Assembly (NCBI GenBank): GCA_001600095.1
Contig: BCIX01000001.1
Location: 5,357,198-5,421,197 of the forward strand
Length of the DNA: 64,000 bases
From: Bullera alba
Lineage: Eukaryota; Basidiomycota; Tremellomycetes; Tremellales; Bulleraceae
Direction of reading: 5' to 3'
Below are positions 37,035 through 49,100 of the stretch, piece by piece; the first letter of the stretch is position 1; each line of letters opens with the position of its first letter. Below the pieces are notes generated by a model. The model was not told where the DNA came from, searched no databases, and worked only from the letters and a program-made list of their open reading frames with translations. The position numbers and the translations under genes are program-made.

Positions 37035-38510
37035 CTATGGCCTGAAGCAAAAGGGGCGTTTCGTTGTACTTCGAGCTGGCGCCGAGTCCCTTCGGTGCAG
37101 GGGTCCCGAAGGTTGATCGAGAGCCGATTCGCCCAACAGCTCCGCCGAAGCCTGAGTGGGCGATGATGGTGTCGAGCTGCGAACCAATATCGATCGTGTC
37201 GGAGCGACGATAGATGATACTGGGAGCGAGGCTTTTCTGTCGCCAGGGCCGAAGAGTCCACAGTCGTCCGATTTCCATCCACCGACTTTCCCTGTAAACA
37301 CCTCCTTCGACGACTCCCTCTTCCGACACATTTCCATCGCAGATGGCGACCTGGCAGCAGGGGGACAGAAGGGCGCGGCGTGCCCCGGCGAGAGTGATCG
37401 AGTTTTTGGCGGCGGGGAGCGATGCCTCGAGCACCTCTCTATACACGACTCGAGAGCAATGGAAACCTTTCGGCCACGATTGGCCATGCCGACGGGTCCG
37501 TCATTGTGTCCTTCGTCGGAGGTAGAGGCGGAATCCGCCATCGAGTCTGAGGCCCGTCGCGGGCTGGAGGTGAAACGAGGAGAGGGCTGGTGATCTCGTG
37601 ACCATCTCGACGACGGAACCCAGGGTGATCGAGAAGACGGGGCGGTGAAAGTACCGACGAGATCCTCGTCATCGGTGAAACCACCTTCTTCATCCTCCTC
37701 ATAACCCTCGTCGTCGGATTCGCTCGCTTCTTCCTGCAGCGGACTAGAGTGTCGTGTGAAGTCGTACTCCTCATCCTCGTCCTCTTCGACATTCTCGTCC
37801 TCTTCATCGTCGTCGAGATCCTTTTGCAACCATTGAGAACTGTCACAAGCTGGACTTTTGGAGAAGAGCTTCGCTCGATTCGAGGGGAATGGGCGGCAGA
37901 ACGAGGACAAGGGCGAGTGTCCGGAATCCGAGGTGACTAAGGCTGTGGGACATTTGACGGCGAAAGTCAAGGTGGATTTCTTCCGGCTCAACGCGCCGTA
38001 GGGTCGCTGGTCCTCGCTACACGTGGTCGAAGAGAATCCATATCCGGCATTGCCTGATCTGAAGCCTCCGTCTTCGCTCGCACTGGTGCTGGCGGAATTC
38101 GATTGAGTGGGCCTACGGAGGATTGGCTTGCCACAAGCGCTTGAGGTAGCGGGCGTAAGGGGAGTCGCGTGCGATGATGCGGAACACGAAGAAGAAGCTT
38201 GTCTTGTGAACATGTCGGACAGGAGCGAGGGGGACATAGCGCGACCGTCAGAGACACAGTGATCCGACTGGAATTCCGAATCGGTCGAGTTGTTCGAAGA
38301 CGAAGGTATTGAGACCTTTTCGAAAACGAGTCGGTTGGGGGAAGGCGGTGAACATGGTGCAAACTGAGGTCTTTGCGGACAGAGCGCGGAGGATACGGCA
38401 GGTGAGTCGGTAAACTTGCACGATGCCAATGAAGGCATCGCAGTTGGCGAAGTGATTAATGGGTGCAGGTCTATACGCCTGGCATCTTGTGCTCGGGCGA
38501 TCGCTACCAT
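37035..38510 (-). CDS. Intronless acidic, Ser/Pro-rich disordered protein, 491 residues
   Basis: A single exon, unusual in this window. It starts MVAIARAQDARRIDLHPLIT and is rich in Ser and Pro, with many SP/TP sites (for example SPSPRFTSSPRRAS) that could be kinase targets. A strongly acidic centre (DLDDDEEDENVEEDEDEEYD, then EEDEEGGFTDDEDLVGTF) is followed by a conserved-looking segment (RKVSIALESCIERCSRHRSP) and a basic end (RSTTKRPFCFRP). No domain, membrane segment or signal was seen. The pattern suggests a regulatory or nuclear protein, perhaps a phosphatase or kinase regulator, but no function can be assigned. The start at 38510 lies in the ATG nearest the upstream in-frame stop. It is divergent from BRAP2 across a 1.4-kb gap. 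Confidence 0.8.
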   Translation of the reverse strand: MVAIARAQDARRIDLHPLITSPTAMPSLASCKFTDSPAVSSALCPQRPQFAPCSPPSPNRLVFEKVSIPSSSNNSTDSEFQSDHCVSDGRAMSPSLLSDMFTRQASSSCSASSHATPLTPATSSACGKPILRRPTQSNSASTSASEDGGFRSGNAGYGFSSTTCSEDQRPYGALSRKKSTLTFAVKCPTALVTSDSGHSPLSSFCRPFPSNRAKLFSKSPACDSSQWLQKDLDDDEEDENVEEDEDEEYDFTRHSSPLQEEASESDDEGYEEDEEGGFTDDEDLVGTFTAPSSRSPWVPSSRWSRDHQPSPRFTSSPRRASDSMADSASTSDEGHNDGPVGMANRGRKVSIALESCIERCSRHRSPPPKTRSLSPGHAAPFCPPAARSPSAMEMCRKRESSKEVFTGKVGGWKSDDCGLFGPGDRKASLPVSSIVAPTRSILVRSSTPSSPTQASAELLGESALDQPSGPLHRRDSAPARSTTKRPFCFRP

Positions 38511-39076
38511 TGTGAGAGATGTTGACTATATGTGATTGGTAATGAGAAGCTGAGTGGTGTTTGTTGTGGACGTGAACGAGTCTAGGTGTAGACTGTCTCT
38601 TCTATAGTGGCCACTGGCCAGTCGGCCGTGGATTACTGATTATCGGACATGATGTGGGAGGGTGTGGATTCCAGGACGAGCTGAAAAATGCTGGCGACTG
38701 GTGAAACTGCCTGTTGCCGCGAAACCGAGAACGACCAGGAGGATGAAGCCTTGGTCAGGCGAGCTGCTATAACGCGGCGACGAGAACACGGTCAGAACCA
38801 GTTTCGAGGGGAGATGTTTGGGGAGCTCATGTTCGAGGGCGTGTTGTTATGGGCGAGTTCGCTATGAATAAACCCCAGCATAACAGCTTCTGGTCGGTGC
38901 TCTACAGTGCACGAATGAATGCACGAAAATGACGCTCCAGGAACTGAATGCCGTTCTGCCCGCTTGCCCCTCCGCTGCCTTCCCCCCCTTTTTTCTTCCC
39001 ACTTGGACAGGGGGTTGAAACGGGTCCAAGTAGGTTCAAGCAAGTACCCCAGTTCCTTGACAACAGGGGAGAACAG

Positions 39077-39098
39077 CAGGGGTTCAGGTAGGTTCAGG
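39077..39098. repeat. 10-bp direct repeat (GGTTCAGGTA)
   Basis: GGTTCAGGTA is followed directly by GGTTCAGGTG; a related AGTAGGTTCAAG occurs just upstream near 39030. It is one of several 10-bp duplications in this gap. Confidence 0.7.
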
Positions 39099-39250
39099 TG
39101 CATGACGGGGGGGAGCTTCGGCCTGCTTCGGCGGAACAATCTCCCCCCCACTCTTGCTCTCGGCGCGCAGACGACAAGCCAAAGCAAAGCTTTTCCATTG
39201 GCCAATCTCCGAGTCGCCCGAGCTGCCGTCGCTGCCGTTAGGTCTGATCA

Positions 39251-39280
39251 GTGGGAACCTGTGGGAACTGGTGGGAACTG
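39251..39280. repeat. Three-copy 10-bp repeat (GTGGGAACTG)
   Basis: GTGGGAACCT, GTGGGAACTG and GTGGGAACTG are directly adjacent. The spacing of exactly 10 bp matches the other repeats in intergenic DNA here. Confidence 0.85.
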
Positions 39281-39310
39281 GAGCCGCTGCTTTTTCACAT
39301 CGCCTTCGGT

Positions 39311-39340
39311 GGTCCCTGTTCTTCCCTGTTGTCCCTGTTT
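39311..39340. repeat. Three-copy TCCCTGTT repeat
   Basis: GGTCCCTGTT, CTTCCCTGTT and GTCCCTGTTT follow each other at 9-10 bp spacing, 30 bases after the GTGGGAACTG repeat. Confidence 0.8.
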
Positions 39341-39617
39341 GCTTCATCCCGTGTTCCCCGGCAGGGAGTTCACCGAGGCGCCACGTCTGCCACCCCTGCC
39401 ACATTGCGCTAACACGCGCTCTCCCACATGCCGCTGAGCTGATGGGGAATTTCGAATTCGCTTGTCATTACGATTTCCTAACAAGTCTCGCGCATTGCTC
39501 CGTATGAGTTGTAATTCTTTGGACCTCGCTTGACTGTTCATGGACTTTCATGGGATTACAATTTGAATTTACCAGTCCGAACGCAAATACAGGAGAGGAA
39601 ACGTAATACCCCCGACA

Positions 39618-39637
39618 CCCTGACGCTCCCTGACGCT
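39618..39637. repeat. 10-bp direct duplication (CCCTGACGCT)
   Basis: CCCTGACGCT occurs twice in immediate succession, about 310 bases upstream of the BRAP2 start. Confidence 0.8.
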
Positions 39638-39943
39638 GAAAGCAGCAACTTTCGATTCACCGCTCTTCACCGTCTTACGTCATAGCCGGGGTAATTACGA
39701 GACATCAAGCTCGTTTTTTACGTCCTCTGGGGGTGAAACCCGGCGGGAGAAGCCGACAGGACTAAAGCATGGAGATCGACATGATCGTCCGTGCCCAACG
39801 CGGACATGTGACATAACTCCGTCCACTGCCGCCAGCGCGGCCTTCGACTGATCTCGAGCAAAAAACCGCTCAGCTCAGCAGCCAACTTGTCAAAGTGCTC
39901 CTGCTGTTGCCAACTTGTTCAAACGCCATGACACACGTCGAGC

Positions 39944-42078
39944 ATGGCACCCGAGTCATTCCAGCTCTATTCGGTAGTCATCGCGGTACACCCACAGGTG
40001 CTTGAATCTCCCGCTGACGCTTATCAAGACTGGCGAGTTGGTGACATCACGGTGGATTGGGTAGACTTTACTCGTGAGAAGACGGTCGACGGGATGCCCA
40101 AGGGTCCGAGCATGCAAAGCAATCACAACGGTCTCGGCAGAAAGAAAGGCTCGTCACCTTCGCAAGCCATACCACGTCAAGCCGGATCCCACCCTAAGAC
40201 TCAGACTGCAGAGCTCACAAAGCGCGCGGGCCGAACCTCAGTCCCACCCGAAGACCTCTCGCTTCAACCTTTAGTAGGACACTTTCCCGGTCCCAATCCT
40301 TTGGAGACATCAGTCGCTTCCGGGCTCACAAACGTCGGACGAGGGGTCCTTCATCTCTTCCGCCATGCGCCCCCATCGACTCTAGTAGCTTCGCTCGACG
40401 CTCATCCAGTTGGCGAATCCTCCTCTTCTAGCAAGGGCAACGAGTGGTCGGGCGAGAGAGCAGAGGGAGAGGATGGTAGCTTGGTTGCCATCCTTGCCGT
40501 TCCGGCTTGGATGCGACCTGCCGACTTTCTAGAGTTTATCGGAGGCTGGGCGACGTGCTTGGAGGGCGTTCGGATGATCAGGTAAGGCAGAATTCCATAC
40601 ACAACAATTCGAGGCTCATGACCTGGACAGAGAGGCATCCACCCCCAATCGATCACTCGTCCTTCTCAAGTTTAGAGACCCACTGCAAGCTTCCGACTTT
40701 CTCGTCATCTTCACCGGTCGGCCCTTTTCCACTCTTGACTCTAGGGAAACATGTCATCCAGTGAAACTCCATCACCTCGTACTGCATCACGAGTCGCCTG
40801 GAACACCTCCCACCGCCATTCCAGCATTTCCACCAACTGTATACAACTCTCGACGCTTACCTTCGCTACTCAAAGGGGTACCCGAGGACACAATATTCGA
40901 GCTGCCATCCTGCCCTGTTTGCCTGGAGCGACTTGATTCCAGCGTCACAGGTCTGGTCACGCTTCCCTGCGCTCACACTTTCGACTGCGACTGTCTGAAG
41001 AAATGGGGCGACTCGAGATGTCCGGTTTGTCGAGTCAGTCATCTCCTCTTACACTCTTCCACTCAACAACACGGACACGAAGGGGATCGCAATGAAGTCA
41101 CCCGTCTGTCAAAATGTGCAACATGCAGCACTACATCGAACTGCTGGGTATGCGTGGTGTGTGGGCAGGTGGGATGTGGGAGATATAGCCCAGGCAAAGG
41201 CCACGCTAGGCGTCACTGGGAGGAAAGCGGGCATGTTCTCGCCATGGAACTTGAAACTCAGCGAGTTTGGGATTACAACGGGGACAAGTGAGTTCGATAT
41301 CAATCTAGTGTATGGGTCCGACTGACAGAGCCATAGCTACGTACATCGGTTGATACAAACTCGCACCGATGGCAAACTCGTTGAGCTCCCATCCGCCTCG
41401 TCGCTTGTCACGTCGCTCCCCTCGCGCCCCCTCCCATTTTCGTCAGCTTCCACCACCCCTTCTCGCACAAACGACAGGCTGACAGCCTCGCCTGCCGCTT
41501 CTCATCGCGATGTATCAGATCCCGAATCCCAAGCTGGTCCATCCTCGACCGACCAGGAGAAGATGTCGACCATCGAGGCCATCACCTTGGAATATTCTTA
41601 CCTTCTTTCCTCCCAGCTGGAAGCCATGAGGCAGCATTACGAATCGCTCTCTGAGACCCAAGCCGAGAAGCTGAGTGCAATCCGGGACCTCGAGGCTAGG
41701 ATCGAGTCTGCAGAAAAGAACAGGATTGAAGCCGATCAAGCGAGGGAAAAAGCGGAAAAGCGGGCCGAAAAAGCGGCGGGTCTGACCAGGAGTCTACAGG
41801 CAAGCCTGAGCGCGGAGAAATCCATGTCGGAAGGAATGAGTGCCAGGATCAATAAGCTCCAAGAGCAGATGGACAAGAGTGAGATGGAGAGAAAGGAGAG
41901 GGATGATCAGATCAAGAGTCTCGAAGAGACGGTCAGAGATCTGATGTTCTCTCTGGAAGCCGGGCTCAAGATCCAAGCTGCGGGCGGAGGTGAGGACACT
42001 GGTGAGGGCGGATCATTGGTGGTCGTACCGGGCAAAGGAGATGCCTCGGGAAAAGGCAAGAAGAAGGGGAAGAAGTAA
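39944..42078 (+). CDS. ETP1: BRAP2/ETP1-type RING ubiquitin ligase
   Basis: A cytoplasmic E3 ligase family with an RNA-recognition-like BRAP2 domain, RING, ubiquitin-binding UBP zinc finger and coiled coil, all seen in order. The BRAP2 domain covers VAILAVPAWMRPADFLEFIG, and after an intron at about 40583-40630, NRSLVLLKFRDPLQASDFLV. The RING is CPVCLERLDSSVTGLVTLPC then HTFDCDCLKKW and CPVCR. The UBP finger is CATCSTTSNCWVCVVCGQVG followed by CGRYSPGKGHARRHWEESGH. Downstream of an intron near 41290-41338 comes YVHRLIQ, then a long coiled coil (EAMRQHYESLSETQAEKLSA) and a Lys-rich end (GKKKGKK). In yeast Etp1 helps ethanol tolerance and in mammals BRAP restrains MAPK signalling. The role here is inferred. 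Confidence 0.93.
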
Positions 42079-42432
42079 CGACAAGCGAGACGATGATAAT
42101 CCACGATGAGTTGTATGAATTCTGGTAAACATGTCGCCGAGCCATACTGAATAGGTGTTCAAGCAAAGATGACAACCTGCTGATATGATTAGAAACACAT
42201 CGCCTCGCCTGCAACCCGGTTGGAGTACGTATCCGTTCAGATAGCTCACATCGATCCTTTTAGTCACCGTTTCGCACGACCCAAACTGCAATCACCTGAA
42301 ACCTGTGGCAGCCGACTCGATACACGCCACACGCATAACCCACAGCGACAAAGGATACACTGCTGGACGTGGAATTACAACAAACCTCGCTCTCAGAGTC
42401 GTAAGCAGGTTTCTACCACTGTTCACCCTGAC
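42079..42432 (+). promoter_or_regulatory. Upstream region of the Lys-rich gene
   Basis: These 354 bases lie between the BRAP2 stop and the next ATG. The frame of the next gene is open back to 42220 but with no upstream ATG, so that part is taken as leader. Nothing else was seen. Confidence 0.35.
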
Positions 42433-45400
42433 ATGACCATAGCTCTCGATCAAGTCGCAGCCGCATCGGACGTCATACCCGATGTTGAGGTAGTACAGGA
42501 CGAGCCTGAGCTCAAGGCCGAATTGGCCGCCACGAAGAATGGTTTCAATCTCGTATACTCGTACGAGGGGGATGAGCCGCCAGACCACATCAGACCTTTA
42601 CTCAAAGCCGGCAACTTTCGTATCACCAACTCACGTGAGGATTTTCCGGTGAACGACAACGAGGAGTCATGGGCGATTCGCTCGAATGCGTACCGGGCCA
42701 TGCTGCTGGAGTCACGGAAGCGACGGATAGCATACGACAAAGCGGTTGACGAGCATGGTGAGGCCAAGACGGCTGTCTCGGAAGGCTGGAAAAAGGGGAG
42801 CAACAGACAGTCTCTCAGGGACACATTAGCCCGGAAAGCGGTGAAGGTTTCATCGACCGAGGACGTGCTCGTCAGTCTCTATCGCTTGACGGGATCACTT
42901 TACGAGTCCCAGGAGGAATTATTCAAAGCCTGGCACCATGCCAATCCCTCAACGAAGGATTCACCTTGTGGGTCAGAATACGAGGACTGTTCAAGGAAGA
43001 ATAGAAGCTCCAAAATACAAACTCAACGTCTGGAGCAGAGCGTCTACGATGATGCACTGCGAGCTGTTCTTTCACACGCAGACTTCAAAACGAGTCACGA
43101 AGTGGAGGGTAGTGGAGCGGCAGCGAGCAAAGTCGATCCCCCTCCAGTCGACAAGCGGAGCCAATGGGTAACGGATGCCATCAATCTGTTCGCTGACGAA
43201 AAATCATATTTCGACCGGTCCAACCGTGCCATGGACGATCTGGAGCAACATAACCAAAGCCCAAGCAAGAACTCACGTTCGACTCTTCCGTCTAGTCCTG
43301 TTGAATGGTCACCCCGAGATGGTATGCACATGGCTCTGCAGTACACCGAAGAACAGAAACAGCTCACTGCAAGGAAAACACACCCAGTTCGATTCCAGCC
43401 GCTCGCAAAAGCGGTATCCGGAGCTATATGGACCGGCCAATGGGTTGATCAACGCGAAGCGGCGGGTCAAAAAACGGGTCAAAGCACCGCGCGGCTCTGC
43501 ATCCACTCAGGCCGCTTCTCTAGCTGGACCACGAGCCATAGGACCGTTTGCTCCCGACTTACTGAGCTCGAGCCTAGACGATCTGATGTCTGACTTGCAA
43601 GAGGCAAAGCGAAAGACGCAGGTGTCCATGAACGATTTCGTGGCATCAATCGTCAGCAACGAGAAGCTGATGGAGCGAGACGAGCTGTATCGACAGGTGG
43701 AGCTGGCATCATCGGTGAAATTGATAGACGACGCTATTGAACGATTCCCCAACTTATCAGCACAAGCATGGGAGGATCTGTCGGACGACTGGGACAAGGA
43801 GTGTCACTCGCTGGATGCCCGTGTCGAGGAGCTAAAAGGCCGGTCCGACTTGACTCAAGAGGAGAAAGACGTGGTCACCGTGTGGCTCGATCTCGCCAAG
43901 CGACGTACCGATCCTTCGACTCTATCGGCAGTTTTTCTAGCAGCCTTCCGTGGGGATCGGAATTTCCTCAAGTCGGCTAATGCGAGTCTGAGGGCGAGGG
44001 ACGAGAAAGTGGGGGTGTTGGGCGAGAGACTTAAGGAACCATTGTCCAGACTCGGGATCACGCAGCTTCCTGCAACTTATGACAAGCTGGAGGAGGAGAT
44101 TCTCAGCTTTGCGAAGATCCGCAGGTCCGCGGAAGGGGAGTATGAGGATACGGAGAGTCAGACGGCGGTAGGGGACACAGTCAACTCCATGGCCGCTTGG
44201 GAAGCAGACGGAGGTTCGCCGCCAATGCTCGAAGATGTGCAAAATAGGGCCGAAACGCAAGATGATAAGCCTAAGGTAGGAGGCAAGAAGAAGAAGAAGA
44301 AGAAGCAGAAGCAGAGCAAGAGGGACACACAATCACAGCCGTACACGGGACCTTCGCAGTCGAGCTTGAACCCCAGACCGGACCATTCGGGACACAGCAA
44401 AGTCGGTCTGAACGAGATATATCCCGACGTCGACGGTGGAGGGGAGCAGGACTTCGATCGCATGATCGCGCTGGTTCCGTATAAGCCACCGCCGCCGGAG
44501 GACTTAGACTTCGATGTGGCTGATCCGTTGGATGGGAACACAGACGTGGGATCGGTGTTCAGTTCAAAGATCGGGTATGGTGATCACTTGTCCGACGGTG
44601 ACGATGTGACCCTTCAAGCCACGAGTCCGAGGCCGGAGGATCTCCGGCCCACATCACCTCGATACCGAAACCGCGACATGAATACGACCAATGCTTCGGT
44701 CGACACCTCTCCGACGTTGACGGTCACTGAAGGATATGAACCCCCTATGTGGAAACTCGATGTGAGTACGCAATTCACAAGAGAGCGACTCTTGACTGAT
44801 TACCTCAGGGCGGTGTCACTGGAGCTGAAGCGGATCATGTCACGAACAATCCGGTACCCGAACCGTCAAACGTGCGTGGTCATCAGGTCCCCTCCGATAG
44901 CGATGGACCTGTGACCTCCGACAGCGGCTTACTGACCCTCGCCGACGGCGTGCACAAAGATGACCGTCCTCTGGGAGATGATGTCGTAGCTCCCACCAGC
45001 AATTGTACTATACCGAAGCCGCCGAAGAAGAAGAAGACGAAGAAAGGGAAACCATACTCGTCCAACAATTGGTCGGGGTCATCTTATGTCCCAACTCAGG
45101 GTCCCTACGTGAAGCCGAGACCTGGACCTATTCATCCCCCAACCAGCGGGTATGCTGGGTGGCATCAAGAACCAGGTCGCTCGACAGTGTCTAACGGGAC
45201 GAGCGGTCGCTCCTATTTCGGTAACTCGCAGACACCTTTTCAACATTCTCGGACCCGACTATCCGACTATAACAGTGCTCAAGCATTCTCAGCCCCTTGG
45301 CTACCTCAGTATAGCCAGCGTAGCCAATACCCGTCAATGATCCCGCCGACGATCCCGATGGCAAGCGACCAAGGATACCCGTACCCACTACGAGCCACTA

Positions 45401-46050
45401 TCAGCGTGGGCAGCGTCTCACGACCACATCCAATTTGGTCGAATGCTCCACAAACGAAACCATACCCCGTCACACAAGCCCGAGACGACTTTTACATACA
45501 CATGCCCACTGCTTCACCGTTCCCCTTACAGCCGCACGGCTATACGCACGACCCCCAATATGTGCCACCGATCTCGGACCCCTTCTTAGGGTCAAGTCTT
45601 TCTCAACTGCACGCATATCCATACTCGATCCCCACTACCTTCCTCCACAACGCTGCATCATTCGAGACCTCTGACGGTCCTCCAATGAACTGGCCAAACA
45701 TAGCCTCAAGCTCAGCAGCTCTCATCCAATGGTCCGAGTATCCCACCGGTCCACTGACCCAACCAGCAGACAGTACCAGGTCTGACGGTATTGCTGACCC
45801 TGCAGCTGTTGCAACAACTGTTGCAATCACTGACCAAGCGTCGTCTCAAACCATGGAGTCGCTGTTCTCGAAGGAGACAGCCGAGCTGCAGACAACAGCG
45901 ACAATGCCCAGTTTGTCTCCAAACGACCCGTCGTACCGGTACGCACATCCCGTTAAAATATTGGCACCCAGTCTCGAAGGTCGGGCCCTGGACTGGACAC
46001 TTCCCGGTCCATCGAGCCGATACGACGGGACGCGGCGAAACAGTCGATAA
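42433..46050 (+). CDS. Large unknown protein with Lys-rich stretches
   Basis: About 1,170 residues from three exons. The start at 42433 gives MTIALDQVAAASDVIPDVEV. The N-terminal half is helical, with SWAIRSNAYRAMLLESRKRR and VSLYRLTGSLYESQEELFKA. A proposed 46-base intron at 43414-43459 shifts the frame to RRVKKRVKAPRGSASTQAAS and the helical DDLMSDLQEAKRKTQVSMND. Two Lys-rich stretches (KVGGKKKKKKKQKQSKR; KPPKKKKTKKGK) look like nuclear or nucleolar signals. An intron near 44764-44809 leads to a Pro/Tyr/Ser-rich tail (GPYVKPRPGPIHPPTSGYAG). No domain was recognised. The 43.4-kb intron has a weak donor (GTATCC), so a real frameshift or sequence error is the alternative. Confidence 0.7.
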
Positions 46051-46145
46051 GTCTATTTCATACAACATGCAGATGATATATGATCCGATTACACCCATTG
46101 TCCCTCTTGTCTCTAGTCTTCGACGCCAACGATCAGCTTTCTGCC

Positions 46146-49100
46146 TCACCGCGCGGCCAGCGCTGTTCTCGCGGTCGTAGCGGCTGCGCCTCGCTTGCCC
46201 TTGCCTCCAGGACCATCACCGGCATTCTCCTTGTCCTCGTACATGGCGTTCTGAGATCTCCTCTCGGTTCGCTGATCCACTGTCAGCACATGCAATTCTG
46301 ATCCAACGACTGCTATGGACTCACCTCGACGATACTCGTGCCATCTCTGAACCTAGCCTTGAACAGGACATTGGCATTGGTGAACAAGCCTTCTTTGAGG
46401 GACACGACGATGAACTGCGAACCCTTGAATCGGTTCCTAAACAGCTGGCCGATGTGCTGAGTATGTTGTAGATCCAGAGCAGCGTCGATCTCGTCGAGAA
46501 TGTACATGGGCGCGGGCTTGAACTGCAGCAATGACATGATCAAGGACAGTGCGATGAGTGATCTATGCCACAGCATCAGCATAAATCTTGGAAGCTTAGT
46601 ATCTACTCACCTCTGACCACCAGAGAGCTCAGTCAAACTCGCTTTCCACACACTGCCTAGTCTGACCTTGACTTCCAGACCCTCGGTGAGATCTTGTCCT
46701 TCTGGAGGCTGGAGTTTCGCGAAGTTGCCAGGTAATAGCTCGGCGAAGATCAAACCGAAATCGCTAATTTCTCATTAGCGATCACCACAAACCGTTTTGC
46801 TACCCTCATGAACACACCCGTTGACCTTCTCCCACGTCTTCATCAGGGCATCTCGCTTGTAACGATCCAGCTCGACGATCGTATCTTCGATCTTCGACTT
46901 GTCTTTGAGAACAGTCGCCATCATCTTCTTGAGAGCCTGCTCTTTCTTCTCGACACTGCACGGCCGTCAGCTTCACGTACTCGGACTTAAGCAGATGATG
47001 CTCACCCTTCAATCATATTCATGACCTTAGTGTTGATCTTCCTACCCGTGGCCTTCTGCTGAGCTTCCAGCTCTCGACATTGCTCTCTCGCGTGGTTCAA
47101 GTTGACACCCTTGAAGTCGTACGGTGATCCAGCTTTGCCAAAGAACCTGCGGATTATTAGCATCAATCCTATGAGGACCGAGGTATACGTACTGATGCTC
47201 GTCGGTGATCCATGGGAACTGGTTCTCCAGGTTCTGCTGCAGACCTTCCGCTGAGAGCTTCTCCTTGGCCACAATCCCGATGTCATGCTCCAGCTTCTTG
47301 AGGGATAGTTCTGCATCGGAAATTTCCTGCTTCTTGGCCTTGAGATCCTTTTCGAGGTCGGACAGTTCGTTATCGAAAGCGACTAGGATGGCTCGTTCTT
47401 CCTTCAGCTTGGCTTCGGCGCCCTGATGGTCGCTCTACACATCCTAGTCAGCACATAAGCGGTATTGGGCTCTTCACGCACCTGTTGCGCTTTCAAAGTC
47501 TCTTTCAATGACTTGTGCTCCGACTGTGTCTTCTCGTAGTTGCTCTCCGCCTCGAGCACCTCGCTCTTCGCCGCTTCGAGGTCGCTATCCAGTTGTTCTA
47601 GAGGATCTCAGCGTTTTCGATCCGGTAGGAGCCGTCTCCATAACTCACGCAGCTCAAGCTCGGCGGTTTGGACCTCCTTCTGACGGCTCTTCACCTGCAG
47701 TGTCTTCTTTCCAAGATCCTTCTTCTTCTCCGCAATACCCGCCTGCGAGAGTTAGTAGCCATCTCATGTTGTCAACCCACCTTGATCTCCTTCAGCTTCG
47801 AATCTTTGTTGTTCTTGAAATCAGCCATTTCCTTTTCCAAACGCTTGCACTCTGCCGAAGCTGTCTTTTGCTTTTCTTTGGCCTGGTTGATGACCTCTTT
47901 GAGCTCGGCTAGCGATTTCTTGGCGGCCTCGACTTCGCCGATGATCTATACAAGGGTCAACGACCTATCACGGTGTGCGGAGGAGGGACTCACCTTTGTC
48001 GCATTGCTGCCATTGACCTGCTCTTCAAGTAATCGGACCTCGTGATCCTTGAGATCGAGCTCTCGCTTGTCCTTCTTCCACGAGTCGATGACCTTTTTCG
48101 CGGCCGCCAATTCCGACTTGACTCTGTCCAGCTCGGTCTTATGGGTGGTCATCTCTCTCTCAATCGCTCGCAGCTCTTGCACCTTGACCAGAATACCACT
48201 GCTATTCGGGGCAGCTCCACCGGAAAGCGTTCCAGAAGGATCGTATACGTCGCCCTCGAGAGTGACAGACTTGACCCCGATGTTCTTGTTGAACGTGACG
48301 GCTTGGGCAGCTTGTTTGTCATCGCAGATGAAGGTATCACCGAACACATAGGCCATGGCGGCGGAAACATCGTCGTCGTAGCCGACCAAGTCCAGGGCGA
48401 GATTGGCTCGTCCTGAAGCTACAGACTTTGCAGCTGCAATTTTCTGGCAAACTATCAGCATCTCCCAACTAGCATCGGATCAGAATACATACCTCTGCGG
48501 ACATCTTGAACGCATTGATCTTGTTCAACGGAATGATGGTCATTCTTTTCCTGAGTTTGCCTCGTTCAAGTAGTTGCGAACCAACCCGCTCATCCTGGAC
48601 CACGACATTGTAGAGCTTTCCTCCCGCACAAATCTCGAGTGCTGTAGAGCTCTTGAAGTTGGATTGATCCAGGTCGATCAGGGTCGCGACCAGACCTTTC
48701 ACCTTGGACCGATCGAAGTTGGGTTCGGGATCAGAGTACGAAAAGTCGATAGCGGCGAGTCTGGACTTGATAGTATCGCGACGCTATAACATGCTCAGCA
48801 AGAGTTTCATGAAATGTCGACTTACCTCCATCAGCTCGGTGAGCTTAGACCCGTGAAGAGCTTGCTTTTCCAGAAGCTCTTTCTCTCGATCTTCATCCCA
48901 TCCGCTCTCCTCGACTCGCTTCCGCAATTTGCTAGCCTCGCCTCGTTTCGACTCCAGCTCTCTCAAAAGACCTTCACCCTCCTTCTCCGCCTTCTTCGCA
49001 CGTGGCTCCTTCTCTTTGATCTCTTTTTCGGCCAGGCCAATCTTGACTTTGGCTTGCTCGGCCTCTGTTCCAGCAGCCGACAATTCGGCTTCAGCATCTG

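Larger units (their letters stand above)
38511..39943. other. 1.4-kb divergent intergenic region
   Basis: The longest gene-free stretch here, between a minus-strand regulator-like gene and BRAP2. It contains several short direct repeats, listed separately, and a C-rich/T-rich run near 38975-39000. Open frames at 38792-39205 and 39154-39507 have no splice or homology support. No tRNA or small RNA could be recognised. Confidence 0.4.

Noticed and set aside
38792..39507. Open frames of 100-170 codons on both strands in the 1.4-kb gap
   Set aside because: The sequence is rich in low-complexity repeats; no conserved motif, splice pattern or matching start was seen, so they look like chance frames in GC-rich DNA.
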